From Actinomadura luteofluorescens (GTDB lineage Bacteria; Actinomycetota; Actinomycetes; Streptosporangiales; Streptosporangiaceae), in contig NZ_JACCBA010000001.1 of NCBI RefSeq assembly GCF_013409365.1, positions 2,418,001 to 2,482,000 of the forward strand: DNA of 64,000 nt, given 5' to 3'. Below, in pieces: positions 7,249 through 16,085 of this stretch. Both the position numbers and the translations under genes were made by a program. Every line of letters starts with the position of its first letter. The first letter of the stretch is position 1. Below the pieces are notes generated by a model, which was given only the letters and a program-made list of their open reading frames with translations, made no database searches and had not been told where the DNA came from.

Positions 7249-9821
7249 CGGGTCCCTTCATCCCCCATGTCGGACGCGCGTCCGCGCCGCCATCCCTGCT
7301 GTATCGATGCCATCAGCGAGCGTGCCTCCTCGGGCGAGCGTGCGACTGCCCCGTTCGCGGTTCCGCCGGGCGGCGGTGGCGACGGGGGATTCTTGCGCAG
7401 TTGCGGGGCCAGGTTCCTCTGCCTGACGCGGCGGGGCAAACCGGCGTGCGTTCCGGCGGGCTGCCAGTCCTCGCCGGCGGCCTCGGCGGTGTCCTCGTCG
7501 GCGGCGCCGCCGGGGCCCTCGGCCTCCGGCGTGTGGGCGTCGTCCGACCAGGGGTTCGGGGCGGGACGCGGCGGTGCGGGCGGCATCGGCCGGGCCGGGA
7601 CGCCCCACGGCGTCGCGGGCGCCGGGTCCGAGGCGGGCGCCTGGGGTCCGGTGAGCGCGGGCAGCGCGGGCGGCGCCTCCAGGTGGCCGCCGGCGCCCTC
7701 CAGGTGCCCTGGAGCGTTCCGCTGCCCGTGCCGCGGGTCGTCCGCGGGACGGGCGAGCTCGGCGGGGTCGCGGAGCGGAACGACCCCTTCGGGGACGGGC
7801 GCGGCCATGAGCATCGCCTCCCGCTCCGGTCCCCCGTCGACGGCGGTCCCCGTCAGGGCCGCGGGCGCGTCCTCGGGCCCGTGCGCGGGCGGCGGCACCC
7901 CGGCGGCCATCTCCTCGGCCGACACCACCAGCTCGTGCGGGAACAGGACGATCGCGGTCACGCCGCCGTACGGGGACCGGTGGAGCGTGACGGTGATGTC
8001 GTGGCGGGCGGCCAGCCGCGCGACGACGAACAACCCGAGCTGGTCGGTGTCGACCAGGTCGTACTCGGGCGGCTCGGCGAGCCGCCGGTTGGCCTCGGCG
8101 AGCTGCTCCGGCTTCACGCCGAGGCCCCGGTCCTCGACCTCGACCGCGTACCCGGTGCCGACCCGCTCGGCCATCACCCGCACCTCGGTGTTGGGCGGCG
8201 AGAACGCCGCCGCGTTCTCGATCAGCTCGGCCAGCAGGTGCACGACGTCGGTGACGGCCGCGCCGACCAGCCCGTCCTCGGAGTCGGTGAGCACGGTCGC
8301 GCGGGTGTAGTCCTCGATCTCCGAGACGGCGGCGCGCAGCACGTCGGCGAAGCGCACCGGCCGCCGCCAGCCGCGCCCCGGCGTCGCGCCGGACAGGATG
8401 ATGAGGCTCTCGGCGTGCCGCCGCATGCGGGTGGTGAGGTGGTCGATGCGGAACAGGTCTTCCAGGTCGTCGGCTTCGGCGCGGCTCTCCAGGCCGTCCA
8501 GCAGCGTCAGCTGGCGGTGCAGGAGCGACTGGTTGCGGCGGGCGATGTTGAGGAAGATGCGGCTGACGCCCGCGCGCAGCTCGGCCTGCCCGACGGCGGC
8601 GTCGACGGCGGTCCGCTGCACCTTGGCGAACGCCTCGGCGAGCCGGGCGACCTCGGCGGTGCGGCCGGCGTCCAGGGGCGGGGCCTCCGCGGCGACGTCC
8701 ACGGTCTCGTTGCGGCCGAGCCGCTCGACGATGCCGGGCAGCCGCTGCTCGGCCAGTTCCTCGGCCGATCCGCGCAGCCCGACGAGCTCGCGGACGAAGC
8801 CCCGCGCGAACCGCAGCGACAGCAGCACCGACAGCAGGATCGCCAGCAGGCCGAGGCCGCCGACGGCGGCGAGCCTCAGGTAGGCCTCGCGGCCGAGGTC
8901 GTCGGCGTGCTCCCCGGCGCGCCTGGAGTTGCCGAGCACCATCGCGTTGACCGACAGCACGAGCGGCTGCGCCGTGCGCTGCCATTCGCCGGGCTGGACG
9001 GGGATCGGCCGGCGCGGGTCGGCGTCGGCGATCCGGTCCTCCATCGCCTTGAACGTCTGGTACCGCGGGGACGCGAACACCTGCGCGGTGCCGGTCCGGT
9101 AGACGACCGGGTCGAGCAGCGAGCGCTGCTTGGTCCACTGCCAGCGCTGCTCGCCGACCATCTCCACGAACATGCGGTGCTCGGCCGCCGTCATCCGGCC
9201 CTTGGTGATGAACGCGCCCGCGACCAGCGCGTTCTCCCGCTGGAGCAGCTCCATGCCGCGGCCCGCGTGCCGGGTGGACTGCGTCCAGTCGTAGAGCGCC
9301 GAGTCGTCGATGGCCACGAGGCTGTCGTAGAGCCGGTGCATGTTGTCGACCATCGTGCCGTACCCGTTGACCGCGGCCAACCGGTCGACGGACCGGGCGT
9401 CGACCGCGGCGCGCAGCCCGCCGAGCCCGCCGAGCGCCCGCAGGACCGCGGAGACGCGCGACTCCATCTCGGCGTTCGTGGCGCTGCGCGCGGCGTCGGA
9501 GGTGGCCTTGCGGCGGAAGTTCTCGACGGCGTCGTCGAGGCGCGAGCGCTGCGACACCAGGGCGGCGGGGATGCCGCCCGCGGCCTGGCGCGGGGTGCTG
9601 AGGAACACGGCCGAGGCCAGCCGCTCCTTGCCGAGCTCGACCAGGACGCCCTGCCCGCTCGGCGCGAACTCGCGGTCGAGCGTGTGGTAGCGGCGCTGGG
9701 CGAGCGCGTCGCGGCCGGTGATGATCGCGGCGTATCCCCAGAGCGCGACGAGCGAGAGCAGCGGCACCAGCAGCAGCGCGGTGACCTTCGAGCGGATCGA
9801 CCGCCTACGGGGGGATTTCAT
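7245..9821 (-). CDS. cvnA: NIT-domain sensor histidine kinase (CvnA-like), second conservon
   Basis: An 858-residue membrane kinase homologous to the one at 3021-5675. The ATG at 9821 is preferred over in-frame upstream starts because a GAGGTCAC ribosome site precedes it and the basic segment MKSPRRRS then leads straight into the first membrane helix (about 10-32). A NIT-type sensor region follows, with a second helix near 315-340 and an HATPase N-box LIENAAAFSPP near 530. A long Pro/Ala-rich tail carries the short blocks LPRRVRQRNLAPQL and, at the end, RSPEEARS with QQGWRRGR. Both C-terminal blocks recur in the other kinase despite poor similarity between them. It heads the second conservon. 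Confidence 0.94.
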   Translation of the reverse strand: MKSPRRRSIRSKVTALLLVPLLSLVALWGYAAIITGRDALAQRRYHTLDREFAPSGQGVLVELGKERLASAVFLSTPRQAAGGIPAALVSQRSRLDDAVENFRRKATSDAARSATNAEMESRVSAVLRALGGLGGLRAAVDARSVDRLAAVNGYGTMVDNMHRLYDSLVAIDDSALYDWTQSTRHAGRGMELLQRENALVAGAFITKGRMTAAEHRMFVEMVGEQRWQWTKQRSLLDPVVYRTGTAQVFASPRYQTFKAMEDRIADADPRRPIPVQPGEWQRTAQPLVLSVNAMVLGNSRRAGEHADDLGREAYLRLAAVGGLGLLAILLSVLLSLRFARGFVRELVGLRGSAEELAEQRLPGIVERLGRNETVDVAAEAPPLDAGRTAEVARLAEAFAKVQRTAVDAAVGQAELRAGVSRIFLNIARRNQSLLHRQLTLLDGLESRAEADDLEDLFRIDHLTTRMRRHAESLIILSGATPGRGWRRPVRFADVLRAAVSEIEDYTRATVLTDSEDGLVGAAVTDVVHLLAELIENAAAFSPPNTEVRVMAERVGTGYAVEVEDRGLGVKPEQLAEANRRLAEPPEYDLVDTDQLGLFVVARLAARHDITVTLHRSPYGGVTAIVLFPHELVVSAEEMAAGVPPPAHGPEDAPAALTGTAVDGGPEREAMLMAAPVPEGVVPLRDPAELARPADDPRHGQRNAPGHLEGAGGHLEAPPALPALTGPQAPASDPAPATPWGVPARPMPPAPPRPAPNPWSDDAHTPEAEGPGGAADEDTAEAAGEDWQPAGTHAGLPRRVRQRNLAPQLRKNPPSPPPPGGTANGAVARSPEEARSLMASIQQGWRRGRASDMGDEGTR

Positions 9822-10160
9822 GTGACCTCGAACGTCCGGCACGGAGGGCCCCTGGATCATAAAGGCCGCCCGCGACGCCCCCGCAACCCCTTTGACGGCA
9901 TTCGGCCGCATTGCCGCAATTCCTTGCCACCTGCGGCGATGTGCGGAGGCAAGACGATCTTGTCGAACCTGAGACAAGAGGATAGCGGCAAATCCGGACA
10001 ATTTGCTTCATTTCCCCCTGTCGCTCCGCGACAATGCGCCATACTCTGCTTCTTCACCACCGCTCGCGCCGCGACCGGTCCGGGAAGGAGATCCACGATT
10101 CCTACAGGCAACGACGACGGCCGGGCCGGGAGGACGGCTCCCGGGCCGGAGGGCGTTACG
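9822..10160. other. Divergent intergenic region between the second conservon and the CbiX-like gene
   Basis: This gap of 339 bases holds the promoters of both flanking genes. I see an inverted repeat CTTGTC/GACAAG with an 8-base spacer at 9959-9978. A shorter one, TGTCG-CTCCG-CGACA, lies near 10020-10034. The stretch 9895-10040 is AT-richer than its surroundings. No gene or RNA was recognised. Confidence 0.4.
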
Positions 10161-11012
10161 ATGCCCGCCGTGAGTCCCGAAAGCCAGGCATCCGAGGCAT
10201 TGCCGTCGCGACGGCGCCGCACACCCCGCGGCGGCCGTCACCGCGGCGACGAATCCTTCCTGCTGCCCCCCGGATCCCCCACGCTCGTCCTCGCCGTCCC
10301 CGGACCCGCCCGGCGGGCCGGAACCGACATCGCCGCCGAGCTCGCCCACCTCGTCGAACTGGAGCACACCGGGCAACCGGCCTACGTCGGCCACCTGGAG
10401 GGCGACGAGGCGAGCCTGCAAGCCGCGCTCGCCGGGATCCGGCCGCAGGGCGACGAGCTCGCGGCCGTGGTGGTGCCGCTGTCCACCGGGCCCGACCCGG
10501 CGCTCGACGCCGCCGTGCGCGCCGCCGTGGCGGCCGCGCCCGTGCGCACCGTCGCCGCCGAGCCGCTCGGCCCGCACCCGCTCATCGCCGAGGCGCTGCA
10601 CGACCGGCTCGCCGACGCGGGGCTCGCCCGCGCCGACCGGATCAGGTTGATGACGATGGTGACGGCCGCGTCCGGTGTGATCGTCGCCACCCCGGGCGGC
10701 GCGACCGCCGTCCGGCAGGCCGAGGTCACCGGCGTGCTCCTGGCCTCCCGCCTCGCGGCCCCCGTCTTCACCGCCTCGCTGAACGACGAGGCGTCGGTGA
10801 AGGCCGCCTACGAGCAGCTGCGCGCGGCCGGCGCGGCGTCCATCGCCGTCGCCCCGCACCTGATCGGGTCCGAGCCGGAGACCGCGCTGATCACAGCGGC
10901 CGCCGCCACGGTGGGCTCCGCCCACTCCGCGCCCCTCGGCGCCCATCCGGCCCTGGCCCGCCTGGCCGCCCTCCGCTACGTCGAAGCGCTCTCCACCGCG
11001 CTCGCCGACTAG
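10161..11012 (+). CDS. Degenerate CbiX/sirohydrochlorin-chelatase-like protein
   Basis: A 283-residue protein with two repeats of the chelatase half-fold. The first begins TLVLAVPGPARRAGTDIAAEL near residue 34. The second half carries VAPHLIGSEPETALI. Class II chelatases (CbiX/SirB/CbiK) open with an AHGS-type motif whose histidine binds the metal. Here that site reads AVPGP, so the usual N-terminal metal ligand is missing. A GGAGGG site seven bases before the ATG at 10161 supports this start; a GTG nine bases downstream is an alternative. No sirohaem or cobalamin gene is adjacent. It may be a non-catalytic relative, and the precise function is unknown. Confidence 0.7.
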   Translation: MPAVSPESQASEALPSRRRRTPRGGRHRGDESFLLPPGSPTLVLAVPGPARRAGTDIAAELAHLVELEHTGQPAYVGHLEGDEASLQAALAGIRPQGDELAAVVVPLSTGPDPALDAAVRAAVAAAPVRTVAAEPLGPHPLIAEALHDRLADAGLARADRIRLMTMVTAASGVIVATPGGATAVRQAEVTGVLLASRLAAPVFTASLNDEASVKAAYEQLRAAGAASIAVAPHLIGSEPETALITAAAATVGSAHSAPLGAHPALARLAALRYVEALSTALAD

Positions 11013-11100
11013 GTCGTGTTTCAGAGTCCCGGCCCACTGCGCTCGCCGGGCGGCTCGCTACGTGACCTGGCCTTGGCGAACGCGGCATCGCTTCGCGATC

Positions 11101-11140
11101 TGCCCGGTGTCGCTCGCCTCCGGCGTCGCGACACCGGGCA
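11101..11140. terminator. Hairpin between convergent genes
   Basis: Perfect 12-base arms (11101-11112 and 11129-11140) enclose 16 bases. It lies between the convergent CbiX-like and crotonase genes. The neighbouring sequence 11035-11065 also contains a GCTCGC...GGCTCGCT segment that looks like a decayed piece of the 89-bp repeat. Confidence 0.45.
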
Positions 11141-11188
11141 GTTCACGCGTTCGCGCGCGTGGCCGGGACCGCTTCGAGACCGGCCCTT

Positions 11189-11214
11189 GCCCAAGGGGGT
11201 CACCCCCCTTGGGC
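11189..11214. terminator. Bidirectional terminator-like hairpin
   Basis: The arms GCCCAAGGGGG (11189-11199) and CCCCCTTGGGC (11204-11214) pair perfectly around a 4-base loop. The position suits termination of both converging transcripts. Confidence 0.5.
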
Positions 11215-11240
11215 CGGCCTCGGCATCCCTTTGAGGGCCG

Positions 11241-12038
11241 CTAGCGGTTCTTGAAATCCGGTCGGCGTTTCTCCATGGTCGCCGCCATTCCCTCGGCGAG
11301 GTCCTCGCTGAAGAAGGCCAGGGTCTGCACGGCCGTCTCCGCCATGAGCTGCCGGCGCAGGCCGGGGACGTCCAGGGACGCGTTCAGCAGCTCCTTCGTG
11401 CGGCTCAGGCCGTAGGGGGACCTGCCGAGCAGCTCGCCGGCGAGGGCCTGGGCGGCGTCCAGGTCCCCGCCCTCGGGGGCGATCTCGGTGACGAGGCCGA
11501 GGGCGTCGGCGCGCGCCGCGTCCAGGCGCTGCGCCCGGTAGCAGATCTCCGCGGCCTTCGCCGGCCCGACCAGGCGCGGCAGCAGCCACGACAGGCCGCA
11601 GTCGCCGGCCGACAGCCCGAGGTCGACGAACGGCACGACGAAGCGGGTCGTCGGGTCGGCCACCCGCAGGTCGCAGGCCAGCGCCCAGGACACGCCCATG
11701 CCCGCGACGGGGCCGTGCAGCGCCGCGATCACCGGCTGCGGGATCTCCCGCAGCCGCGCGGTGACCTCGCCGCCCCGGGCGATGCCCCGGTAGAGCCGCT
11801 GGACGCGGCCCTCACCGCTCGCGCCGCCCGGGTCGCCGCCCTGCAGGTCCATGCCCGAGCAGAACCCGCGGCCCGCGCCGGTCAGCACGACCACCCGGAT
11901 GGACGGGTCGCGCATCAGCCCGTTGAGGACGTCCAGCATCTCCTCGGTCAGCGCGCCGTCGACCGCGTTCAACCGCTCCGGGCGGGACAGGGTGATCGTG
12001 AGCACCCCGTCCCGCCGGTCGAGCTCGATCCCGGTCAA
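11241..12038 (-). CDS. Enoyl-CoA hydratase/isomerase family protein
   Basis: A 265-residue crotonase-fold protein, the usual length for the family. The oxyanion-hole elements are visible as RPERLNAVDGAL near 20 and GAGRGFCSGMDLQGG near 55-68. The glycine-rich segment HGPVAGMGVSWALACDL lies near 107. The position of the first catalytic glutamate of enoyl-CoA hydratases is not clearly an acidic residue, so isomerase or another crotonase activity is possible. It lies four bases after the stop of the SDR gene and should be co-transcribed with it. Together they could act in beta-oxidation of a fatty acid, steroid side chain or similar acyl-CoA. The substrate is not determinable from sequence. Confidence 0.9.
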   Translation of the reverse strand: MTGIELDRRDGVLTITLSRPERLNAVDGALTEEMLDVLNGLMRDPSIRVVVLTGAGRGFCSGMDLQGGDPGGASGEGRVQRLYRGIARGGEVTARLREIPQPVIAALHGPVAGMGVSWALACDLRVADPTTRFVVPFVDLGLSAGDCGLSWLLPRLVGPAKAAEICYRAQRLDAARADALGLVTEIAPEGGDLDAAQALAGELLGRSPYGLSRTKELLNASLDVPGLRRQLMAETAVQTLAFFSEDLAEGMAATMEKRRPDFKNR

Positions 12039-12042
12039 CGGC

Positions 12043-12945
12043 TCAGGACGTGAGCTGCTGGATCAGCGGGCCCATCTGCTCGCCCACGTTGCCGAACACG
12101 GTCAGCGGCTCGGCCGCGCCGATGGCCGCCCAGTTGTCCCGGACGTCCTCGACCGACAGCGTCTCCTTCTGCCCGTAGCCGGGGCCCTCCGCCACGAAGA
12201 TCTTCGCGATCCGGCCGCCGCCGACCGTGTAGACCTGGCCGGAGTCCTCGATGGAGTCGTGCACGAGGTAGGCGACGAGCGGGGTCACCTGGTCGACGCC
12301 GAGCTTGTCGGCGAAGTCGGCGGGCAGCAGGTCCTCGGTCATCCGGGTCCAGGCGACCGGGGCGATCGCGTTGGCCTTGATGTTGTACTTGGCGCCCTCC
12401 TGGGCGAGGGTCTTGGTGAACCCGACCAGCCCCATCTTGGCCGTGGAGTAGTTGGCCTGGCCGAAGTTGCCGAACAGGCCCGCGGGCGAGGAGGTGTTCA
12501 CGATCCGGCCGTAGCCCTGCTCGCGCAGGTGCGGCCAGGCGGCGCTGGAGACCAGGAACGAGCCGCGCAGGTGGACGGCGATGACCGAGTCGAACTCCTC
12601 GACCGACATGTTCTTGAACGACTTGTCGCGCAGGATGCCCGCGTTGTTGACGACGATGTCGACCTTGCCGAACGCGTCCAGCGCGGCCCGCACGATCGCC
12701 TGCGCGCCCTCGGGGGTGGCGACGTTGTCGGGGTTCGCGACGGCCTCGCCGCCGTTCTTCTTGATCTCGTCCACGACCTCCTGGGCGGGGCCGGCGGAGG
12801 CGCCCGACCCGGTCCGGTCACCGCCGAGGTCGTTGACGACGACCTTGGCGCCGCGCGCGGCGAGCTCCAGCGCGTGCTGCCGGCCGAGGCCGTGGCCAGC
12901 CCCGGTCACGACCGCCACGCGGCCGTCGTAGCGCAGTTCCGACAT
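12043..12945 (-). CDS. SDR family 3-hydroxyacyl-CoA dehydrogenase-like oxidoreductase
   Basis: A 300-residue short-chain dehydrogenase. The cofactor motif GAGHGLGR is at about 16-23, followed by VVNDLGGDRTG, which is typical of the 17-beta-HSD4/MFE-2 branch that oxidises 3-hydroxyacyl-CoA. NNAGI and the catalytic Ser-Tyr-Lys (NTSSPAGLFG and NYSTAK) are all present. A C-terminal extension of about 60 residues beyond the core SDR fold also fits that branch. The ATG at 12945 has a GAGGAG ribosome site. It is the first gene of a pair with the crotonase gene. A 12-base palindrome at 13004-13015 lies in its upstream region and may be its operator. Confidence 0.92.
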   Translation of the reverse strand: MSELRYDGRVAVVTGAGHGLGRQHALELAARGAKVVVNDLGGDRTGSGASAGPAQEVVDEIKKNGGEAVANPDNVATPEGAQAIVRAALDAFGKVDIVVNNAGILRDKSFKNMSVEEFDSVIAVHLRGSFLVSSAAWPHLREQGYGRIVNTSSPAGLFGNFGQANYSTAKMGLVGFTKTLAQEGAKYNIKANAIAPVAWTRMTEDLLPADFADKLGVDQVTPLVAYLVHDSIEDSGQVYTVGGGRIAKIFVAEGPGYGQKETLSVEDVRDNWAAIGAAEPLTVFGNVGEQMGPLIQQLTS

Positions 12946-13003
12946 CTCGTGTCTCCTCACATCGCACCGACTACGCCCCCAGGTAATCATCAAGGGGTTA
13001 CCC

Positions 13004-13015
13004 AGTGGTACCACT
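13004..13015. promoter_or_regulatory. Palindromic candidate operator of the SDR/crotonase operon
   Basis: AGTGGTACCACT is a perfect 12-base palindrome about 60 bases upstream of the SDR start. Fatty-acid and steroid operons of actinomycetes are often governed by TetR regulators that bind such sites. No regulator gene is adjacent, so the binding protein is unknown. Confidence 0.4.
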
Positions 13016-13191
13016 AAACCGAATCCCGCTCGGCCGCGACCCCCCGGGTCCCTTCCCGGCTGGACGCCGGGGCCGTCCTGCGTACGATGGGACGAGGGAG
13101 GAAGTTGCGCCAATTGCTGCAATTCCCCCCGTGCCCACCGCGTAGTCTCCTCACCCGTCGATGCCACGAGGAGCAACGGAGGTCCCGTGCG

Positions 13192-14256
13192 ATGAGCCTC
13201 GCCACCCCGTCCGCGTCCCGCCGCCGCTACCGCGTGGTGCAGTGGGCGACGGGCGCGCTCGGGCGCAGCGCGATCCGGGGCGTCCTGGAGCGCGACGACA
13301 TGGAGCTCGCCGGCGCGTGGGTGCACGACCCGGCCAAGGCGGGCGCCGACGCCGGGACGCTCGCGGGACGCGGCCCGGCCGGCGTCGCCGCGACCGGCGA
13401 CCTCGGCGAGATCCTCGACCTGGAGGCCGACTGCGTCCTGTACGCCGCGAGCCCCCGTCCCGACCGGTTCGCCGAGCTGGAGACGATCTGCGCGCTGCTG
13501 GCGTCCGGCAAGAACCTGATCTCCCTCACCGGGCTGGTCTACCCGCGGGCCCACGGCCCGCTCTTCGTCAACGAGCTGGAGCAGGCCTGCAAGCGGGGCG
13601 GCGCGTCGGTGCACGGAAGCGGCGTCAGCCACGGCTTCATGGCCGACGTGATGCCGCTCGTGCTGTCGCGGCTGTCGCGCCGGATCACCCACGTCTACGC
13701 CCGCGAGTGCACCGACTTCGCCCGGCACCCGTCCCGGCGGCTCGTCCACGACCTGCTCGGGTTCGGCAAGGACGAGGAGACGTACCTGCGCGCGCTGCGC
13801 CGGAGCCGCGCCACGATGCGGGCGCTGTTCTCCGAGAGCCTGCACCTGGTCGCCGCCGGGCTCGGCGTCGACCTCGACGAGATCGACGTGGACGCCGACC
13901 ACCGGCTGGCCGGCGCCGACCTCACCACCGCCGCCGGCCCGATCCCGCGCGGCACGGTCGCCGCGGACCGCTGGACCTTCAACGGCATCGCCGCCGGCCG
14001 CCCGGTGATCACCGTCGAGATCGTGCACAAGGCCGACGCCGCGCGGATGCCCGACGAGTGGGGGCGGCCCGGGTACTCGCTGCGCGTGGACGGCAGGCCG
14101 CCGCTCACGCTGTCGGCCGGCGAGGAGTGGGTCTGCGACGCGATCTCCGCGGCGTCCGCGCACGCGCTGAACTCCGTCCCGGCGGTGTGCGGCGCCGCCC
14201 CCGGCATCCGCACCTACCTGGACCTGCCGATGATCAGCGGCCGGATGCACCTCTAG
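13192..14256 (+). CDS. Dihydrodipicolinate-reductase-like NAD(P)-dependent oxidoreductase
   Basis: A 354-residue protein with an N-terminal Rossmann motif, VVQWATGALGRSAIRGV (about 13-29), as in the DapB-like family of actinomycetes that includes 2,4-diaminopentanoate dehydrogenase. A GGAGG site upstream of the ATG at 13192 supports the start. True DapB proteins are shorter (about 250 residues) and keep a lysine-rich SSSHHxxK motif that I do not see, so lysine biosynthesis is unlikely. In mycobacteria and relatives these proteins often sit among acyl-CoA or steroid genes, as here beside the divergent SDR/crotonase pair. The substrate is unknown. Confidence 0.8.
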   Translation: MSLATPSASRRRYRVVQWATGALGRSAIRGVLERDDMELAGAWVHDPAKAGADAGTLAGRGPAGVAATGDLGEILDLEADCVLYAASPRPDRFAELETICALLASGKNLISLTGLVYPRAHGPLFVNELEQACKRGGASVHGSGVSHGFMADVMPLVLSRLSRRITHVYARECTDFARHPSRRLVHDLLGFGKDEETYLRALRRSRATMRALFSESLHLVAAGLGVDLDEIDVDADHRLAGADLTTAAGPIPRGTVAADRWTFNGIAAGRPVITVEIVHKADAARMPDEWGRPGYSLRVDGRPPLTLSAGEEWVCDAISAASAHALNSVPAVCGAAPGIRTYLDLPMISGRMHL

Positions 14257-14268
14257 GCGCCCCGGGCG

Positions 14269-14961
14269 TCAGGACGAGGGCAGCGTCGGTGCCGACTCGC
14301 CCTCCTCCTCGTCCTCGGAGACGTCCTCGGCGGCCTGGGCCTCGGCCTCCTCGCGGGCCTCGCGGCGATGCCTGCGGACGCTCCACACCACCAGCGCCAC
14401 GACGGCCGCGGCCGCCAGGCCGATCGCCAGGCCGCGGCCCGCGAGCTTGGCCGCGTGCTCGAACGCCGTGCCCGCGAAGAAGCCGCCGAGCGTGAACGTC
14501 ACCACCCAGGTGACGCCGCCGATGACGTTGAAGAGCAGGAACTTCGGATACGGCAGCCGCGAACTGCCCGCCAGCGCCGGCATGAGCGCCCGCAGCAGCG
14601 CCGTGAACCGCCCGATGAACACCGCGAACGCGCCGCGGCGGCGGATCATGTCCTGCGCCGCCGCGACCTTCGCCCGGTGTCTTCGCATCATCTGGACGTC
14701 CAGCAGCCGCGGCCCGTACTTGCGGCCTATCTCGTAGCCGACCGAGTCGCCGGCCACCGCCGCGACCACCGCGATCACCAGCAGCAGCGGCAGCGACAGC
14801 ACGTGCTGGCTGGCGAGGACGCCGCCGACCACGATCGCGGTCTCGCCCGGGAACACGAAGCCGACGAAAAGCGCGGCCTCCGCGAACACCAGCGCCGCGA
14901 TGATCAGGTAGATCATCGCCGGTGGCAGGCCGTCCACCAGGGCGTTGAACTGTTCGAGCAT
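14269..14961 (-). CDS. DedA family membrane protein
   Basis: A 230-residue integral membrane protein. The DedA/SNARE-associated (VTT) fold is recognised by FVGFVFPGETAIVVGGVLA, the segment GDSVGYEIGRKYG, and the FIGRFTALLRALMPALAG motif with conserved Arg. Several hydrophobic helices follow and the tail is acidic (EDEEEGESAPTLPSS). DedA proteins include C55-isoprenyl-phosphate and phospholipid transporters. The ATG at 14961 follows a G-rich ribosome site; a longer frame to 15012 adds a basic N-terminus without better support. Confidence 0.92.
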   Translation of the reverse strand: MLEQFNALVDGLPPAMIYLIIAALVFAEAALFVGFVFPGETAIVVGGVLASQHVLSLPLLLVIAVVAAVAGDSVGYEIGRKYGPRLLDVQMMRRHRAKVAAAQDMIRRRGAFAVFIGRFTALLRALMPALAGSSRLPYPKFLLFNVIGGVTWVVTFTLGGFFAGTAFEHAAKLAGRGLAIGLAAAAVVALVVWSVRRHRREAREEAEAQAAEDVSEDEEEGESAPTLPSS

Positions 14962-15114
14962 GGACCCCCGCCACCTCGTCGATCCGCCGGCCGGCCGTCG
15001 CGGCCGTTTCACACTGGATACCGACGGTTATGGTAGCCGCGAGGTTCCCGGATCCGGATCGCTCTCAGGTGCCGGCCTCGGGGCCGTCCTCACCTACTTC
15101 AGAGGGAGACGGGC

Positions 15115-16023
15115 ATGAGCGTGCAGGAGGTCGAGGGAGGCCGCTTCGTCCGCCAGGCGAACCGGTTCACCGAGCGGATCACGGCGGACGGGTCGAGCGG
15201 CCTGCCCGCCGAGCCCGGCCGGTACCGGCTGTTCGTCTCCTACGCGTGCCCGTGGGCGCACCGCACCCTGATCGTGCGGCGGCTCCTCGGCCTGGAGGAC
15301 GCGATCGGCGTCGGGGTCGTCGACCCCATCCGGGACGAGCGGGGCTGGCGGTTCCCCGACCGCGACCCGGTGACCGGCGCCGTCTTCCTCTCCGAGCTGT
15401 ACCTGTCCACCGACCCGTCGTTCCAGGGCCGCTACACCGTGCCGTGCGTCTGGGACACCGAGACCGAGCGCCTGGTCACCAACGACTTCCCGAACATCAC
15501 CACGATGTTCGAGACGGAGTTCACCGCCCACCACCGCCCCGGCGCCCCCGACCTGTACCCCGAGGCGCTGCGGCCCGAGATCGACGAGCTGAACGACCTC
15601 GTCTACCACACCGTCAACAACGGGGTGTACAAGGCCGGGTTCGCCACCTCGCAGGGCGCCTACGAGGAGGCCTTCGACGCCCTCTTCGACACCCTCGGCC
15701 GGCTGGAGGAGCGCCTGTCCACCCGCCGCTACCTGTTCGGCGACGAGATCACCGAGGCCGACGTGCGGCTCTACCCGACGCTCGCCCGCTTCGACGCCGT
15801 CTACCACGGCCACTTCAAGTGCAACCTGCGGCGCCTCGCCGACTACGAGAACCTCTGGGGCTACGCCCGCGACCTGTACTCGAACCCCGCGTTCGGCGAG
15901 ACCACGAACCTCGACCACATCAAGCGGCACTACTACGTGACCCAGCGGAACATCAACCCGTCCGGCGTCGTCCCCAAGGGCCCGCTCGTGGACTGGACGG
16001 CACCACACGACCGGGGACGTTGA
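15115..16023 (+). CDS. Glutathionyl-hydroquinone reductase family (Xi-class GST) protein
   Basis: A 302-residue protein of the ECM4/YqjG family. The catalytic motif CPWAHR is near residue 45. The family landmark VDPIRDERGW and the C-terminal helical domain with VNNGVYKAGFATSQ follow. Family members use the cysteine to reduce S-glutathionyl hydroquinones. Actinomycetes make mycothiol rather than glutathione, so a mycothiol-linked substrate is plausible but unproven. An AGAGGGAGA site precedes the ATG. It appears to be a single-gene unit. Confidence 0.92.
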   Translation: MSVQEVEGGRFVRQANRFTERITADGSSGLPAEPGRYRLFVSYACPWAHRTLIVRRLLGLEDAIGVGVVDPIRDERGWRFPDRDPVTGAVFLSELYLSTDPSFQGRYTVPCVWDTETERLVTNDFPNITTMFETEFTAHHRPGAPDLYPEALRPEIDELNDLVYHTVNNGVYKAGFATSQGAYEEAFDALFDTLGRLEERLSTRRYLFGDEITEADVRLYPTLARFDAVYHGHFKCNLRRLADYENLWGYARDLYSNPAFGETTNLDHIKRHYYVTQRNINPSGVVPKGPLVDWTAPHDRGR

Positions 16024-16085
16024 CCGCGTCTCCCTCGTTATGCTGGCGCACCTCCAGTAATCCGCACGAGAGGCACGACCCCACC

